Virus record (IMG/VR): IMGVR_UViG_3300043424_000206
Location: 1 to 27,558 of that record
Length of the DNA stretch: 27,558 nucleotides
Direction: 5' to 3' (one strand)
DNA from: a virus
Under the pieces are notes generated by a model. That model saw only the letters and a program-made list of their open reading frames with translations, had not been told where the DNA came from and did no database searches. The first letter of the stretch is position 1; every line of letters starts with the position of its first letter. Position numbers and translations under genes: made by a program. Positions 15,201 through 24,026 of the stretch are shown in pieces.

Positions 15201-18200
15201 TTCCGTACAAACACAAGTTCGCAGAAGATCCAGACAGTCCTGTCACTGAACAGACTGGTCAAGCTAGAGCCGTCAACATGGCTGGTCGTCCAGTGGTTGT
15301 CGCTGTGATCAACGGCGTTCGAGTTCCATTCTACCAAAGCACTGGTGCTGGTGGCAAAAAAGATGTTGCTCCTAAGAAATGGTATCCAATATTTGGTATC
15401 AGTGATGGTTGGTTCAATAAGACTTCTGGAAAACAAATCAATAACTACTACGGCTCGCAAGAACTACGTGATGTTGCAGAGTATCTAGACAACAATGTCG
15501 GCGATGTGTTGGGCGTTAATATCCAACGCACTAGCTATTCTGACGATACACCACAAGTTGTAGCAATCAATGAGGGTCTAGATCCCACACCGAATTCACC
15601 AGAGTTTAAACAACGTTTTAACGACAACGTCAGCAATCTTCTTGGTCGCCTTACAGCAGCACGTCCAGCTGTGCAGCAACAAGTTGCAGAACAGACAGTC
15701 GCCGCAGAACAAGCCGCCGCCGAAGAAGCGGAAGCAAATACTCCAATTGCTGCTAAAGTTCCGAAGCCACGCAAAGAGCGGGTCAAGAAGATCAAGCAAG
15801 CCCTACAAGATGCTGATCCAGAAGAGGTCAAAGGAGTTCTCAAGACTATCATCAAAGAAGAGGAAGCGGCATCAGAGATCGCCGACCCCCCGAAGGTGAA
15901 ACAAGTTCCGTCTCCAATCGAAGAGGACGAAACCATTACGCCGCCAGTAATCACACCGCCAGCAGAAGTTGCGCCGTCAGCTCCAGCAGTTACTGCGCCG
16001 AAGAAACAGCCGAAAGCTAAAGCGGCTAAAGCTGTGGCCCAACCACAAGCTCCAGCTCCCGCCGCTCCTGCTCCAGCTACTCCTACTGTTACCACTACGG
16101 CGGCTACTACTGCGCCGAAGAAACAGCCGAAAGCTAAAGCGGCTAAAGCTGTGTCCCAACCACAAGCCCCAACGGAAACTGCGCCAGCGGCTCCCGCTGT
16201 TGCCGCTCCCGCTGTTGCCGCTCCCGCTGTTGCTCAGACTCCGACCAATCCTCAAGATGCACTTAATATCAGTAATGATGAGGAAACTAATCTCACTAAT
16301 AATGCATCTGCCGGAGGACTAGATCCGAAGAAAGCTACCAAGCACGTCCGTAAGGCAATGGTCAAGATGGGCTTACTCAAGCCAGATACTGATGTCGCTT
16401 CTCCGAAACCAGAAGTTGCACAACCAGAAGTTGCCGCCAAAAAACAAAAGCCTACCACTCTGATGGGCGAAGCTCTATCGGAAATGATCGACACTCAACT
16501 CGACTTCCTTGTCGAGAACGGAGTCGTGGCCCGCATCAAGAAGTCTTCCCTTTACGGATTGCCGTCTAACCATACAGACGTCATCGATTCTAATGAACTC
16601 TCAAACAAGTTGGCACAACGAGTGTTTGAGCGTTATAAGCCGCTGACCCCACAAGAAGTATCTGATCTATATCAGATCCCTCTTGCGCTGATGAACTCCG
16701 CTAGAACTCCAGACCGTAGTTGGTGGAATCCGTTTACTAAAACGTATGTTCAAAAGGAGAGAATCCAATACCGCACAGTTATTGATGGTGGTAAGAAGTT
16801 TGGTTTGTTCGACAACAACCCACTTACAATTGCGGCGATGCTACGCAAAGGTCTTCCAGTTTATGTGCCGACAACATTCTCTGGTGAAATAAATAAGGCC
16901 ATTAAGGTAGACAGTTCAACCAGAACGATCTATGATGTAAGCTATCCAGATCCTTTCGGTGGGCCACAAGAAGTTTCTATTGTAAACACTGAGGATAGCA
17001 ACAAACAAAAGTCAGAAGTTGCTGAAATTGTTAGCAACCAATTGGAACTACTCAGTGCGTTCAAACCCCCACTAGATTCTAAAATAAAGGTTGATAGGAA
17101 TCTTACAAATTTGGCGGATAAAACTCAAGTAGAGGATGATCCGTCTATCACTTATTACAAAGCACTTGATCGAGTTGATCGGTTCTTTGGTGACGTGTAT
17201 TCCAATATCGGAGATAGAACTTCTGATAAAGAAAGAAGGAAAATGGTCGGGCCATCTAAAGCTTTCCTCAAGCTCATGGGCTTTGACGATCCGAAAAAAG
17301 GACTCTCTGAGGCTCAGATTATTGAGGCAAAACAATTGGGAATGCTGGAAATAGTTCCAGAGTTCCACATGACTCTGTTTAAGGGTGAGCTGTATCAGAC
17401 TCTTGAAAGAGAAGGGGCGATTAACTTTGATTCTACTAAGAGTAGGAACCAGTATAGCATAGTCGAATCCAAAGCTGGAGTATCTAGAGAAGCTCTCCTT
17501 AGCAGGATCCAAGTACCGACTGACTTTACAATCCCCAAAGAGTTGGAAGGGAAGTCAGATCTTATAAAGAAAGCTTATTTCCTGTTGGATAAGGGATTCA
17601 AAACAGGACAAACTATTCCAAAAATAAACGACGATAAGATTACTGCGGGCAATCTCGACGACCAATCCGCTAACATTGTCGTTGACCAGTTTATATTCAA
17701 CTCGATCAACGATAGTCTTTCTCGACCAGATAATAATGGAATGTTCCCAGACGTAGCTGGTATCGTTAAGCGGGCGACTAACCGCGTTATGGATCGCATT
17801 AAGTTCCGTGACGCATCTGCTAAAAACTCAGACGCATTCGATAGACTCCGCATCGACGACGATCAATCGGCTTCAAGTGTAGATGCATACAGCAAAGAAC
17901 TTGCTGAAGTCTATGGCGTGGAGGAAGCTACCATTGACAGTATCCACTCTTCGTTGGATGCGCTGAAAGCGGAGAACGTCTATCGTGGAGTCCGTTCTCA
18001 AGTTGAAAAACTATTGCGTACGGATAGCACGGTTGCTGGTGCAATGCGTAGCTTGGCTAAGAACACAGTGTTCAAGAACGATCCGTCATTGGCGGACAAT
18101 ATGTATCCTGTACAACTGTTCAATGAAGTTGCGCTATGGGCCTCTTATAATAAGCAAACATCGGCGAGTTCGTTTAGATTCCGCCGCCAATTGCTTGATC

Positions 18201-21200
18201 ATTTCCCATCAGCATCCATATCAAGTAGTCTTGTTCACGATGCCTTTGAAGCTTCTGGTGCATTCCAGTTCAACTTCAAACGAGCTGCCGATAAGAACAC
18301 GATCAATATGCTTATCCGCAACGGCTTCAGCGAACAAGATGCCAAGTTCGTTCTTGAGCGTCGTAACATCAAGCGCATTGTTGACGAGACTGGAGTCACT
18401 GAGGCTGAGGCTGAGAGCATCATGCGCTCGCAGTTGAGAGCGCAGTCGAGCTACTCTGCCCCATCGTTCATTGATGCGAAACATCGTCAGTATTATCGCC
18501 AGCTTAACTTGGCAGAGATCGCACGTCTTGGACTTGAAAGCGGAAACGAACAGAGTGTCGTTGAGGCTCTCCGTAAGATTGCCAAGAACGGCAGGACTGA
18601 GCAGAACAAAGCTGTTGCTCAGTTGATTCTCCGCTTCCAGAACATCTTGCGCGATACCAAGTTCAACATTGTTGATATCCAGTACAACAAAGCAGGAGAG
18701 TTCATCCGTGGTGAGAACGGAACCAACCGTGTTCTTATTAACACTTCTGGATTCTATGGTAGTGGTGTTGAGTCCGTTCTCCTCCATGAGTACATCCACG
18801 CAATTACCCACACGGTCATTGCTAGACCAGACGCAGACCTCACTCCAGCACAGCGTGGTGCTAAGGCACGTCTCAAAGGATTACTCCAGTTGGCTACCAA
18901 AGAATACAACGACAACCTCCAAAAGACTGGTGTCGGTTCCGTTGAATTTGAAGCGGCGACTGTCAATCTTGACGAGTTCATCGCTACCTTCTTCTCGTCA
19001 GTTCAATTCCAGAACCAACTCAAAGTCCTTCGTCAGACCAACCAGAAAGCCAGAAGCTTCTTCGCTCGTATCTATGATGCGATTCTGGACATCTTCGGTA
19101 TCAAGAAGAACAGCAATCTCGACAATGCGTTCGACGCTCTAGTCGATTTGGTAGAGGTTGGCAATGTGAAGGGCCGTTCCTCTCTCGCTGGCTTTATCGA
19201 TAAGTCTCTGATGGAAGCCCGCAACAACGGAGCAAGACGACGCATCGTACCAGTACGACGTGCAGAATCTGCCGCTGAGATTGAAGCTCGCCTGTCTTCG
19301 TTTGAGGGAATCTATGACGGAGAGGACGTTACTCCAGAAGAGCAAGCCGCGATTGACACGCTGATCGATGATGCGGTTCAGAATCTGATCCCATCCAATG
19401 TGGATGTCACCATCTTCGACACACAGAAAGAAGCCGACGACAACGGCATCTTCGGTGACAGACCAGATGCCGCGATCATTGCTGTTCTCATGAAGGACAG
19501 TACTGGACGCTCTATCCCAACCATCTTCATCAACCGCGCCAATATGCGTTCCGCAATGCTGGCTCGCAACTCAGTCATCGAGAATCCAGTAATGGCCAAA
19601 GGAATCCTTGAGGCAGTTCTCAATGAGGAGATGTTCCATATCGCTGAGTTCTATGCGCTGTCCAAAGAAGAAGTTGCCGCTGTCGCTGGAACTATGGCCG
19701 ATGTCGAGTTCGACGAGATTGTAGACCAGTACACTTCCAACGCGACACGCCGCGAGCAGATTAAACAAGCACTCCGTGGGGACAACGGAGCAGAAGTTAA
19801 GTATCAACTTGTTGGTGAGATGCTCCGCATGAGGGCACAGATGATCACTAGAGGATATACTACTGAGCAAGACATCGCTTTCTTTGAGACCAATCCAAGT
19901 CTCATGAGTCTGGCGTTCCGCTACTTCCGTGGCTTCTTCCGCAGGATGTACGCAAGATACAATCTGAATAAGAACAATCCAGAACTCGCGGCATCGATTC
20001 ATTTGATGTCCACTGAGCTTAACTTCCTCCGTCAAGGAACTTACAATCCAGATACCCACGCATCATTCGATCCAAACAATCCAGATGCGAACATGGAGAT
20101 TCTCCGTAAGCGTTTCTCCGCTCTGTCCAAAGACATCACCGCAGAAACTACCGATGATGAAATCATGGAGCGTTTCAAAGGAATGTTTGCCACATTGGAA
20201 CTTCCAGTTGCTCTCTTCAGCAGAGGCGAGTACAAGCACATGAGTACCAAGATGGAGCAGTGGATGAAGGGAGAGGTCGATCCAAGAGTTACTCGCGTGT
20301 ATAAACAGATGGTGTTCTTCCAGCAAGCAACCGATGCTCTCGGCAAATCCATGATGACTCGCATTGAGAAGCTCATCAAAGAAGCTTACGGCAAGAACGG
20401 AATTGATCCTGCCATACTAGCAGATGCTACTGGTACTACGGAGAACATCTACATCGATAAAGATCTCAAGAAGAAATTCCGCCAAGAATTTACCGATGCG
20501 TTCAAGAGTAGGAAAGAACGAGTGATAAACGGCGAGCTTGATCCTAAATGGATTGACGCTGACCATAAAGCAGCAATGCGTAAGGCAATGCTCAATGACC
20601 GCATCGAAGCTGAAACGCTCAAACTTAGACAGGAAGTCCGTGCGAAACAAGCGGCGGCTTTGGATAAGATCTCGAAGGATTCTCCACAGCTTGCCGCCGC
20701 ACTGGTCGAGATGCGTAAGATGACTGACGCGATGTCGAAGGTTATTAAAGATAAGTATAATCTTTCGGAGCAGTTGCAGATTAAGTTCGACAACAACATG
20801 GGCATCTACCTTACCAGAGCGTATGCCGCCTTCAACGAAGAGGGATATATCGAAAAGGTTCTGGAGTCCAAGGATCCCAAGTTCGTTGAGATCAGAGAAG
20901 AAGCCAGCACATACTTCCGCGAAACTTACATCAAGCGTCTGACTAGTATTAAGTACAACGATTCGATTAAGAAAAGTAAGGTTACTGGTGGTACTCCCAT
21001 CACCAAAGAACAAGCCAGAGAACTAGCCGTACTGGAGATCAATAGCAATCCAGCTATCGTTGCTCAGTTCATGGCTCAGTTCTTGCGGGCGTATTCTCCA
21101 GATTACCACAGACGTGCTGGAGTATTACCGAAGGGCGTTACTAAGTCTCTTATCAACAATCTCCGCAGGAAAGGCACTCTTGATCCAAGAGTCCGCAAAC

Positions 21201-23401
21201 TTCTCGGCGAGTACGAGCAAGAGACAGAGGGCGTGAACAACTTGCTCCGCACTTACTCACTAGTGTCTGGCATGGTTGCTCGTCAGTCTTTCTACAACAA
21301 CCTTATTCAGATGGCAGAAGTCCGTCCAGTTCTGGATCCCAACAACAAGCCAGTTCTCGATGAGAACGGCGAGCCAGTGCAAGATGGATTCCTTCTCACT
21401 GAAGACCAACTCCGTGAGCGGATGAAGAAGAATCCGACGATGCAACAGGAATACGTGAACCTTAGAACTGGTAGGATCTACACTCCAGATTCTGAGGATC
21501 AAGTTCCAGCTGGTCTTGAGGGAGAATACGATCCGACATACAACTACTACGGACCGAAGGAAATGATCGAAGGGATGCGTAGGATGTACACGCCGCCGAT
21601 GATCGACGAGAACCTCACTGGCGCACAGCGAGCAACCTCCGCAGTAGTGAATGCGTTCAACGGGATTACTGGTATCTCGCTCGCAACTAAGACTCTCGGA
21701 TCTCTTCCGTTCTATCTGCGAAACATCGTTAGCAATATGTTCTTCTTTGCGCCAGCCCAAGGATTCTTTAGATATGGCAGGATGTTTAAGTCTCTTAAAC
21801 TTGTTACAGATAAAGCCAAGATCGGAGGAACATTCGACATTGATGCTTACCAAGCGGAGCTTATCGCATTGGGTATCCTCAACAACGAGATGACTTCATC
21901 TCTGGTTAAGGATATGTTGAAGGGCAAGTTCAAAGTGGAAAGCGTCAACGAAGAGATCAACACTATCCTTGGTAAGATCAAGAGTGCTGGTGCTAAAGGA
22001 GCAGAGTTTATTAAACCAGCTACAGATAAACTCCAAGCACTATCCGCAGCGGTCGATGGCTTCTACAAGATGGCATACTTTGAACATGAACTCGACATCC
22101 TACGCAAAGCAAAGGATGCGGATGTCAAAGCTGGCAATAGGGATTCATTCTTTGCCAAACTCACTGACGATGAGATGAAGCAGGAAGCCGCACGGAAAGT
22201 TCGGGCTACGGCACAGAGCTACTCAGAAGCTCCGCCAATTGTACAAGAAGCTGTGCGATCCGTTGGTATGTTCATCGCTCCGTTCTTGCGGTTCAAGACT
22301 GAGGTTCCACGGATCATATTCAATACTTATAAAGAAGGTATTGCTGAGATCAAGTCGGGCAATCCAGTTATTTCAAAACGTGGTTGGTGGCGTGTGAGTT
22401 CTATGACTGCATGGCTTGGTGGCGTATCAGCCATAGTGCCGTCGGCAATCCGTATGTTCTTGGGAATCTGGGAAGATGAGGATGAGTTCTTACGCTCAAC
22501 TGTTCCGAGCTATCTACGTGATAACACGTTCTTCTACTATCCGTGGTTTGGGGATAAGCTGAAGTCTGCTGACTTTACTTTCCTCAATCCATTCTCAAGT
22601 GTGATGGATCCCATCATGCGCGGACTCGAACACATCTTCAGAGGTGAACCATCTGATGCTGTGGTTGCATTCACAAGATCGTTCTTGGGAACTTATCTTG
22701 ACGAGCAGATCTTCACTGGAGCTATCGCGGACTTCTACCGAAACAAAGATGCCGACACTGGTCAGCCGATCTACTATGATGCTGACGGACTACAGATATT
22801 CACAAAGGGATTGGGATATGTTGTGACGAAAGCATTCCTTCCGAGAGCTTTGGAGAAGTCGTGGGAGGCAGTTAAGTCTACCATTGGTGAAGCTCCAGAG
22901 ACAGATCAACAACTGTTCGGTATTCTCGCTGGAGAACTCAAGCCCTTCAAACCACACGATATCGACATCAAGAAGCAGTTGTCACGATTCCTCAAACAGA
23001 AGCGTGACGAGCGCAACGATTACTCGTACAGGAAGAACGAACTCAAGACTCCCAAGACTCTGACCGACATCGAGATCCGTGGTCTGGCTAGAGACTTCGT
23101 GGAATCACGAATCAGAATTGATGAGGAACTCTATCGCGGTCTTCGTGCCGTGAGCAAGCTACCGATCATCGGACTCTCTGAGCGTGAGATCGTGGCACAG
23201 ATGCGAGAGAAGGATGTCAACATGGGTCCAAGACGGACGATGCTGTTGCAGAACAAACTTGTAGAGAAGCCAACGCTTGACCCCTCCTTCATCCAAGATG
23301 TCTTGGAGCTAGAAGGAGGAGTCGGACAGCGCAGACTTCAAGTGTTCCAGCAAGAGATTGACCGCTTGTTCCCCACTAGATTCATGCCACTCAACCCATA
23401 A
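12299..23401 (+). CDS. Giant phage polyvalent protein with zincin and LPD38-like regions (3700 aa)
   Basis: Probably virion-carried and delivered into the host with the DNA, as proposed for phage polyvalent proteins. Order of parts: ~1-250 acidic helical; ~440-780 alanine/glycine-rich with hydrophobic stretches (~506-528, 643-665, 760-780) that may enter membrane; ~871-941 low-complexity linker; ~942-1083 a compact part with VPFYQSTGAGGKK and KWYPIFGISDGWFNK, a pattern I recall from other large phage proteins; ~1118-1321 Ala/Pro/Lys linker with repeats; ~2070-2270 zincin metallopeptidase with H2163-E-x-x-H2167 and E2226 (EFIATFF) as likely third ligand; ~2290-2560 a second, degenerate zincin-like part (EEMFH at 2443-2447); ~2570-3000 coiled; ~3315-3450 LPD38-like (AQSYSEAPP, APFLRFKTEVPR, then a probable membrane helix). 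Starts at ATG 12299 after a leader without a Shine-Dalgarno site; its stop overlaps the convergent gene by 11 bases. No frameshift is seen over 11 kb. Confidence 0.8.
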   Translation: MSELDKLPSLEEEEELVQQEPDFKSFSDWKTDNSSGDPVRDRVNWGNYVREQYVDANLYDDYVEKEIRDTTKQRLNELVETDQIKSEDLNKRLYEIDAESDADLDSKMKSIQSTFDYNTYEWETASKYLTFKEYNPEGTELDEVTKQRGEELFTEAQSVADRYYDDAKKRMALSGEIPIAKVTGEDGKVDFILGPSFNKDNIGDAIRNSKKGGVSFADAAGVMAKTRTPKGYNEETYKVQRYLEAGSVIETIWGGLSNSILDRYADKLAEADADGRDLTENEQPDFAQIRKDVNKMLPENEGFSDEEVKKAFTQIAYMKANGGNKFKVYEDEEAYKNVRNVGFAGPLVNPLVMANEEKFLQSINASPQLTEEQRKDLTAQRTPFLQENFDHYNKNLTESDLSEKWLNALQAGRASGMKDYEILDAFSKDKTNFSEMSARLSGIGESIQDAFGELGAAIPMLLEADWARDYMIGNIKERSNRREVARLFGTEFGTGQDFMETVAPMLVDIGATALLTGVTSPLGSAAYLTAKSGARLTAKGLLKGVATSAFRQLPNETAEQAAKRVLAAGLIKESTTEAGMTGAMKAIGAYNSSLASSIGTTSAMAIPAFNRSAGSTYASVYAQLQADGKLSPEEMHDRALGAGLTSGAITAAITSGFAALGRAGIEDALLGGATKRQLKNILSKISKVDDISDDEFTAVVSSAVADSMKKFGSANFGTKALKNSFDEGVEEGLDDFINGFVSDAATDDDTPFLQRLEQAGRSALIGAGMGAGVPAIKAVRDTIVRQGTADQRLAAQWQVSKDVSDKFSQRLADQLRVSKEVRDKLLETSPISAETVFTILTSPRSGRAEYARAKFAEARESMANAVYGPIELPEPVLPDQETATEGTTVKEQAGADENESSPAVLTPDGLVNAGKPAEAAPESGTVTPETTAPNQQAAPVTLNLKEEVETALANPVVINGNNVEFAEIPYKHKFAEDPDSPVTEQTGQARAVNMAGRPVVVAVINGVRVPFYQSTGAGGKKDVAPKKWYPIFGISDGWFNKTSGKQINNYYGSQELRDVAEYLDNNVGDVLGVNIQRTSYSDDTPQVVAINEGLDPTPNSPEFKQRFNDNVSNLLGRLTAARPAVQQQVAEQTVAAEQAAAEEAEANTPIAAKVPKPRKERVKKIKQALQDADPEEVKGVLKTIIKEEEAASEIADPPKVKQVPSPIEEDETITPPVITPPAEVAPSAPAVTAPKKQPKAKAAKAVAQPQAPAPAAPAPATPTVTTTAATTAPKKQPKAKAAKAVSQPQAPTETAPAAPAVAAPAVAAPAVAQTPTNPQDALNISNDEETNLTNNASAGGLDPKKATKHVRKAMVKMGLLKPDTDVASPKPEVAQPEVAAKKQKPTTLMGEALSEMIDTQLDFLVENGVVARIKKSSLYGLPSNHTDVIDSNELSNKLAQRVFERYKPLTPQEVSDLYQIPLALMNSARTPDRSWWNPFTKTYVQKERIQYRTVIDGGKKFGLFDNNPLTIAAMLRKGLPVYVPTTFSGEINKAIKVDSSTRTIYDVSYPDPFGGPQEVSIVNTEDSNKQKSEVAEIVSNQLELLSAFKPPLDSKIKVDRNLTNLADKTQVEDDPSITYYKALDRVDRFFGDVYSNIGDRTSDKERRKMVGPSKAFLKLMGFDDPKKGLSEAQIIEAKQLGMLEIVPEFHMTLFKGELYQTLEREGAINFDSTKSRNQYSIVESKAGVSREALLSRIQVPTDFTIPKELEGKSDLIKKAYFLLDKGFKTGQTIPKINDDKITAGNLDDQSANIVVDQFIFNSINDSLSRPDNNGMFPDVAGIVKRATNRVMDRIKFRDASAKNSDAFDRLRIDDDQSASSVDAYSKELAEVYGVEEATIDSIHSSLDALKAENVYRGVRSQVEKLLRTDSTVAGAMRSLAKNTVFKNDPSLADNMYPVQLFNEVALWASYNKQTSASSFRFRRQLLDHFPSASISSSLVHDAFEASGAFQFNFKRAADKNTINMLIRNGFSEQDAKFVLERRNIKRIVDETGVTEAEAESIMRSQLRAQSSYSAPSFIDAKHRQYYRQLNLAEIARLGLESGNEQSVVEALRKIAKNGRTEQNKAVAQLILRFQNILRDTKFNIVDIQYNKAGEFIRGENGTNRVLINTSGFYGSGVESVLLHEYIHAITHTVIARPDADLTPAQRGAKARLKGLLQLATKEYNDNLQKTGVGSVEFEAATVNLDEFIATFFSSVQFQNQLKVLRQTNQKARSFFARIYDAILDIFGIKKNSNLDNAFDALVDLVEVGNVKGRSSLAGFIDKSLMEARNNGARRRIVPVRRAESAAEIEARLSSFEGIYDGEDVTPEEQAAIDTLIDDAVQNLIPSNVDVTIFDTQKEADDNGIFGDRPDAAIIAVLMKDSTGRSIPTIFINRANMRSAMLARNSVIENPVMAKGILEAVLNEEMFHIAEFYALSKEEVAAVAGTMADVEFDEIVDQYTSNATRREQIKQALRGDNGAEVKYQLVGEMLRMRAQMITRGYTTEQDIAFFETNPSLMSLAFRYFRGFFRRMYARYNLNKNNPELAASIHLMSTELNFLRQGTYNPDTHASFDPNNPDANMEILRKRFSALSKDITAETTDDEIMERFKGMFATLELPVALFSRGEYKHMSTKMEQWMKGEVDPRVTRVYKQMVFFQQATDALGKSMMTRIEKLIKEAYGKNGIDPAILADATGTTENIYIDKDLKKKFRQEFTDAFKSRKERVINGELDPKWIDADHKAAMRKAMLNDRIEAETLKLRQEVRAKQAAALDKISKDSPQLAAALVEMRKMTDAMSKVIKDKYNLSEQLQIKFDNNMGIYLTRAYAAFNEEGYIEKVLESKDPKFVEIREEASTYFRETYIKRLTSIKYNDSIKKSKVTGGTPITKEQARELAVLEINSNPAIVAQFMAQFLRAYSPDYHRRAGVLPKGVTKSLINNLRRKGTLDPRVRKLLGEYEQETEGVNNLLRTYSLVSGMVARQSFYNNLIQMAEVRPVLDPNNKPVLDENGEPVQDGFLLTEDQLRERMKKNPTMQQEYVNLRTGRIYTPDSEDQVPAGLEGEYDPTYNYYGPKEMIEGMRRMYTPPMIDENLTGAQRATSAVVNAFNGITGISLATKTLGSLPFYLRNIVSNMFFFAPAQGFFRYGRMFKSLKLVTDKAKIGGTFDIDAYQAELIALGILNNEMTSSLVKDMLKGKFKVESVNEEINTILGKIKSAGAKGAEFIKPATDKLQALSAAVDGFYKMAYFEHELDILRKAKDADVKAGNRDSFFAKLTDDEMKQEAARKVRATAQSYSEAPPIVQEAVRSVGMFIAPFLRFKTEVPRIIFNTYKEGIAEIKSGNPVISKRGWWRVSSMTAWLGGVSAIVPSAIRMFLGIWEDEDEFLRSTVPSYLRDNTFFYYPWFGDKLKSADFTFLNPFSSVMDPIMRGLEHIFRGEPSDAVVAFTRSFLGTYLDEQIFTGAIADFYRNKDADTGQPIYYDADGLQIFTKGLGYVVTKAFLPRALEKSWEAVKSTIGEAPETDQQLFGILAGELKPFKPHDIDIKKQLSRFLKQKRDERNDYSYRKNELKTPKTLTDIEIRGLARDFVESRIRIDEELYRGLRAVSKLPIIGLSEREIVAQMREKDVNMGPRRTMLLQNKLVEKPTLDPSFIQDVLELEGGVGQRRLQVFQQEIDRLFPTRFMPLNP
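15992..16167 (+). repeat. 59-bp direct repeat in the Ala/Pro/Lys linker
   Basis: Copies at 15992-16050 and 16109-16167, 117 bases apart, match at 58 of 59 positions and encode APKKQPKAKAAKAV(A/S)QPQA. The near-perfect DNA match, including third positions, points to a recent duplication. Confidence 0.85.
16190..16234 (+). repeat. 15-bp tandem repeat, three copies
   Basis: GCTCCCGCTGTTGCC three times, the last ending in GCT, coding APAVA three times within the low-complexity linker of the giant protein. Confidence 0.9.
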
Positions 23402-23708
23402 GGGCGAGCGACTTGATGTAGAGGTCGTTGGCTTGTTGGGACAACTTCTCTTGATTCCAACCGAGCGTTCTCATGTTAGCCGCCTTAATGACAGCGGGCG
23501 ACACGGCGAACGCTTCGGCGGCTTCTCGCGTATTCATGTAGTCGTAATAGAGAGCAATCACTATCGCTAGATCACGCCACGCCTGTAGACTTTTTCGTCG
23601 AGATGGCGCGGCTAGTCTGCCAAATGTGATGCCAGTATCTTCTGAGATTGCCAGCAATATATATTGCACACGCTTCCTGTTGTAGACAGGATCATTGAGT
23701 GGTCTCAT
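23391..23708 (-). CDS. Small protein resembling a divergent DnaA domain IV (105 aa)
   Basis: Residues ~20-85 can be laid on DnaA domain IV: ISEDTGITFGRLAAPSRRKS matches the first helix and basic loop, WRDLAIVIALYYDYMNTRE the middle helices, and AAEAFAVSPAVIKAANMR the HTH and signature helix, where DnaA has RDHTTVLHACRK. The DHT/DHS triplet is replaced (VSPAV), so binding specificity should differ. This is a much weaker match than the other DnaA-like protein, and a general HTH domain is the alternative. The gene starts the right-hand block as read from the left and overlaps the giant gene's stop tail-to-tail by 11 bases. A palindrome (GCAATATATATTGC, 23654-23667) lies in its 5' coding part. 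Confidence 0.55.
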   Translation of the reverse strand: MRPLNDPVYNRKRVQYILLAISEDTGITFGRLAAPSRRKSLQAWRDLAIVIALYYDYMNTREAAEAFAVSPAVIKAANMRTLGWNQEKLSQQANDLYIKSLALMG

Positions 23709-23711
23709 CTG

Positions 23712-23996
23712 TCACGCTTTCACTGGAGGGTTAAGCGTGATAGATAGGATAGCTTCGCGTATCGTCTCTGCATCTTCATCGTCAAAGGAACCAGCGGCGG
23801 CGGCAACGGTCTCCGAGAATGTGATGAGATGTTCCTCTCGATGGATCTTGGCACAGCGAATGGAGCATGAGGGAGTGAAGGCAATGACTGCCCATCCACT
23901 CACATTGTTCTTCTCTGGTCGTGATTTGATGGATACATCTACACCATTGATGTCAATGGTAGCTACGGTTGGGTGGTTGATATTCTCAAATTTCAT
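23712..23996 (-). CDS. Hypothetical phage protein (94 aa)
   Basis: No family recognised. The N-terminal half is beta-rich (NHPTVATIDINGVDVSIKSR, GWAVIAFTP) with two close cysteines (PSCSIRCAK), and the C-terminal half is an acidic helix (DEDAETIREAILS). No membrane segment. The gene lies three bases upstream of the DnaA-like gene, so the two are probably co-translated. The leader is G-poor (CAACTAATATACTACTATG). Function unknown. Confidence 0.6.
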   Translation of the reverse strand: MKFENINHPTVATIDINGVDVSIKSRPEKNNVSGWAVIAFTPSCSIRCAKIHREEHLITFSETVAAAAGSFDDEDAETIREAILSITLNPPVKA

Positions 23997-24026
23997 AGTA
24001 GTATATTAGTTGGTTGTTGTTTATTA

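Noticed and set aside
13493-16494. Several long open frames on the minus strand opposite the giant gene (for example 13493-14173, 14720-15460, 15535-16095)
   Set aside because: They lie entirely antisense to a well-supported 3700-residue frame, and their products are repetitive or Ser/Arg-rich as expected for reverse translations.
12299-23401. Giant protein as an N4-like virion RNA polymerase or a tape measure protein
   Set aside because: No T7/N4 polymerase motifs were seen, and the zincin, LPD38-like end and linkers do not fit a tape measure.
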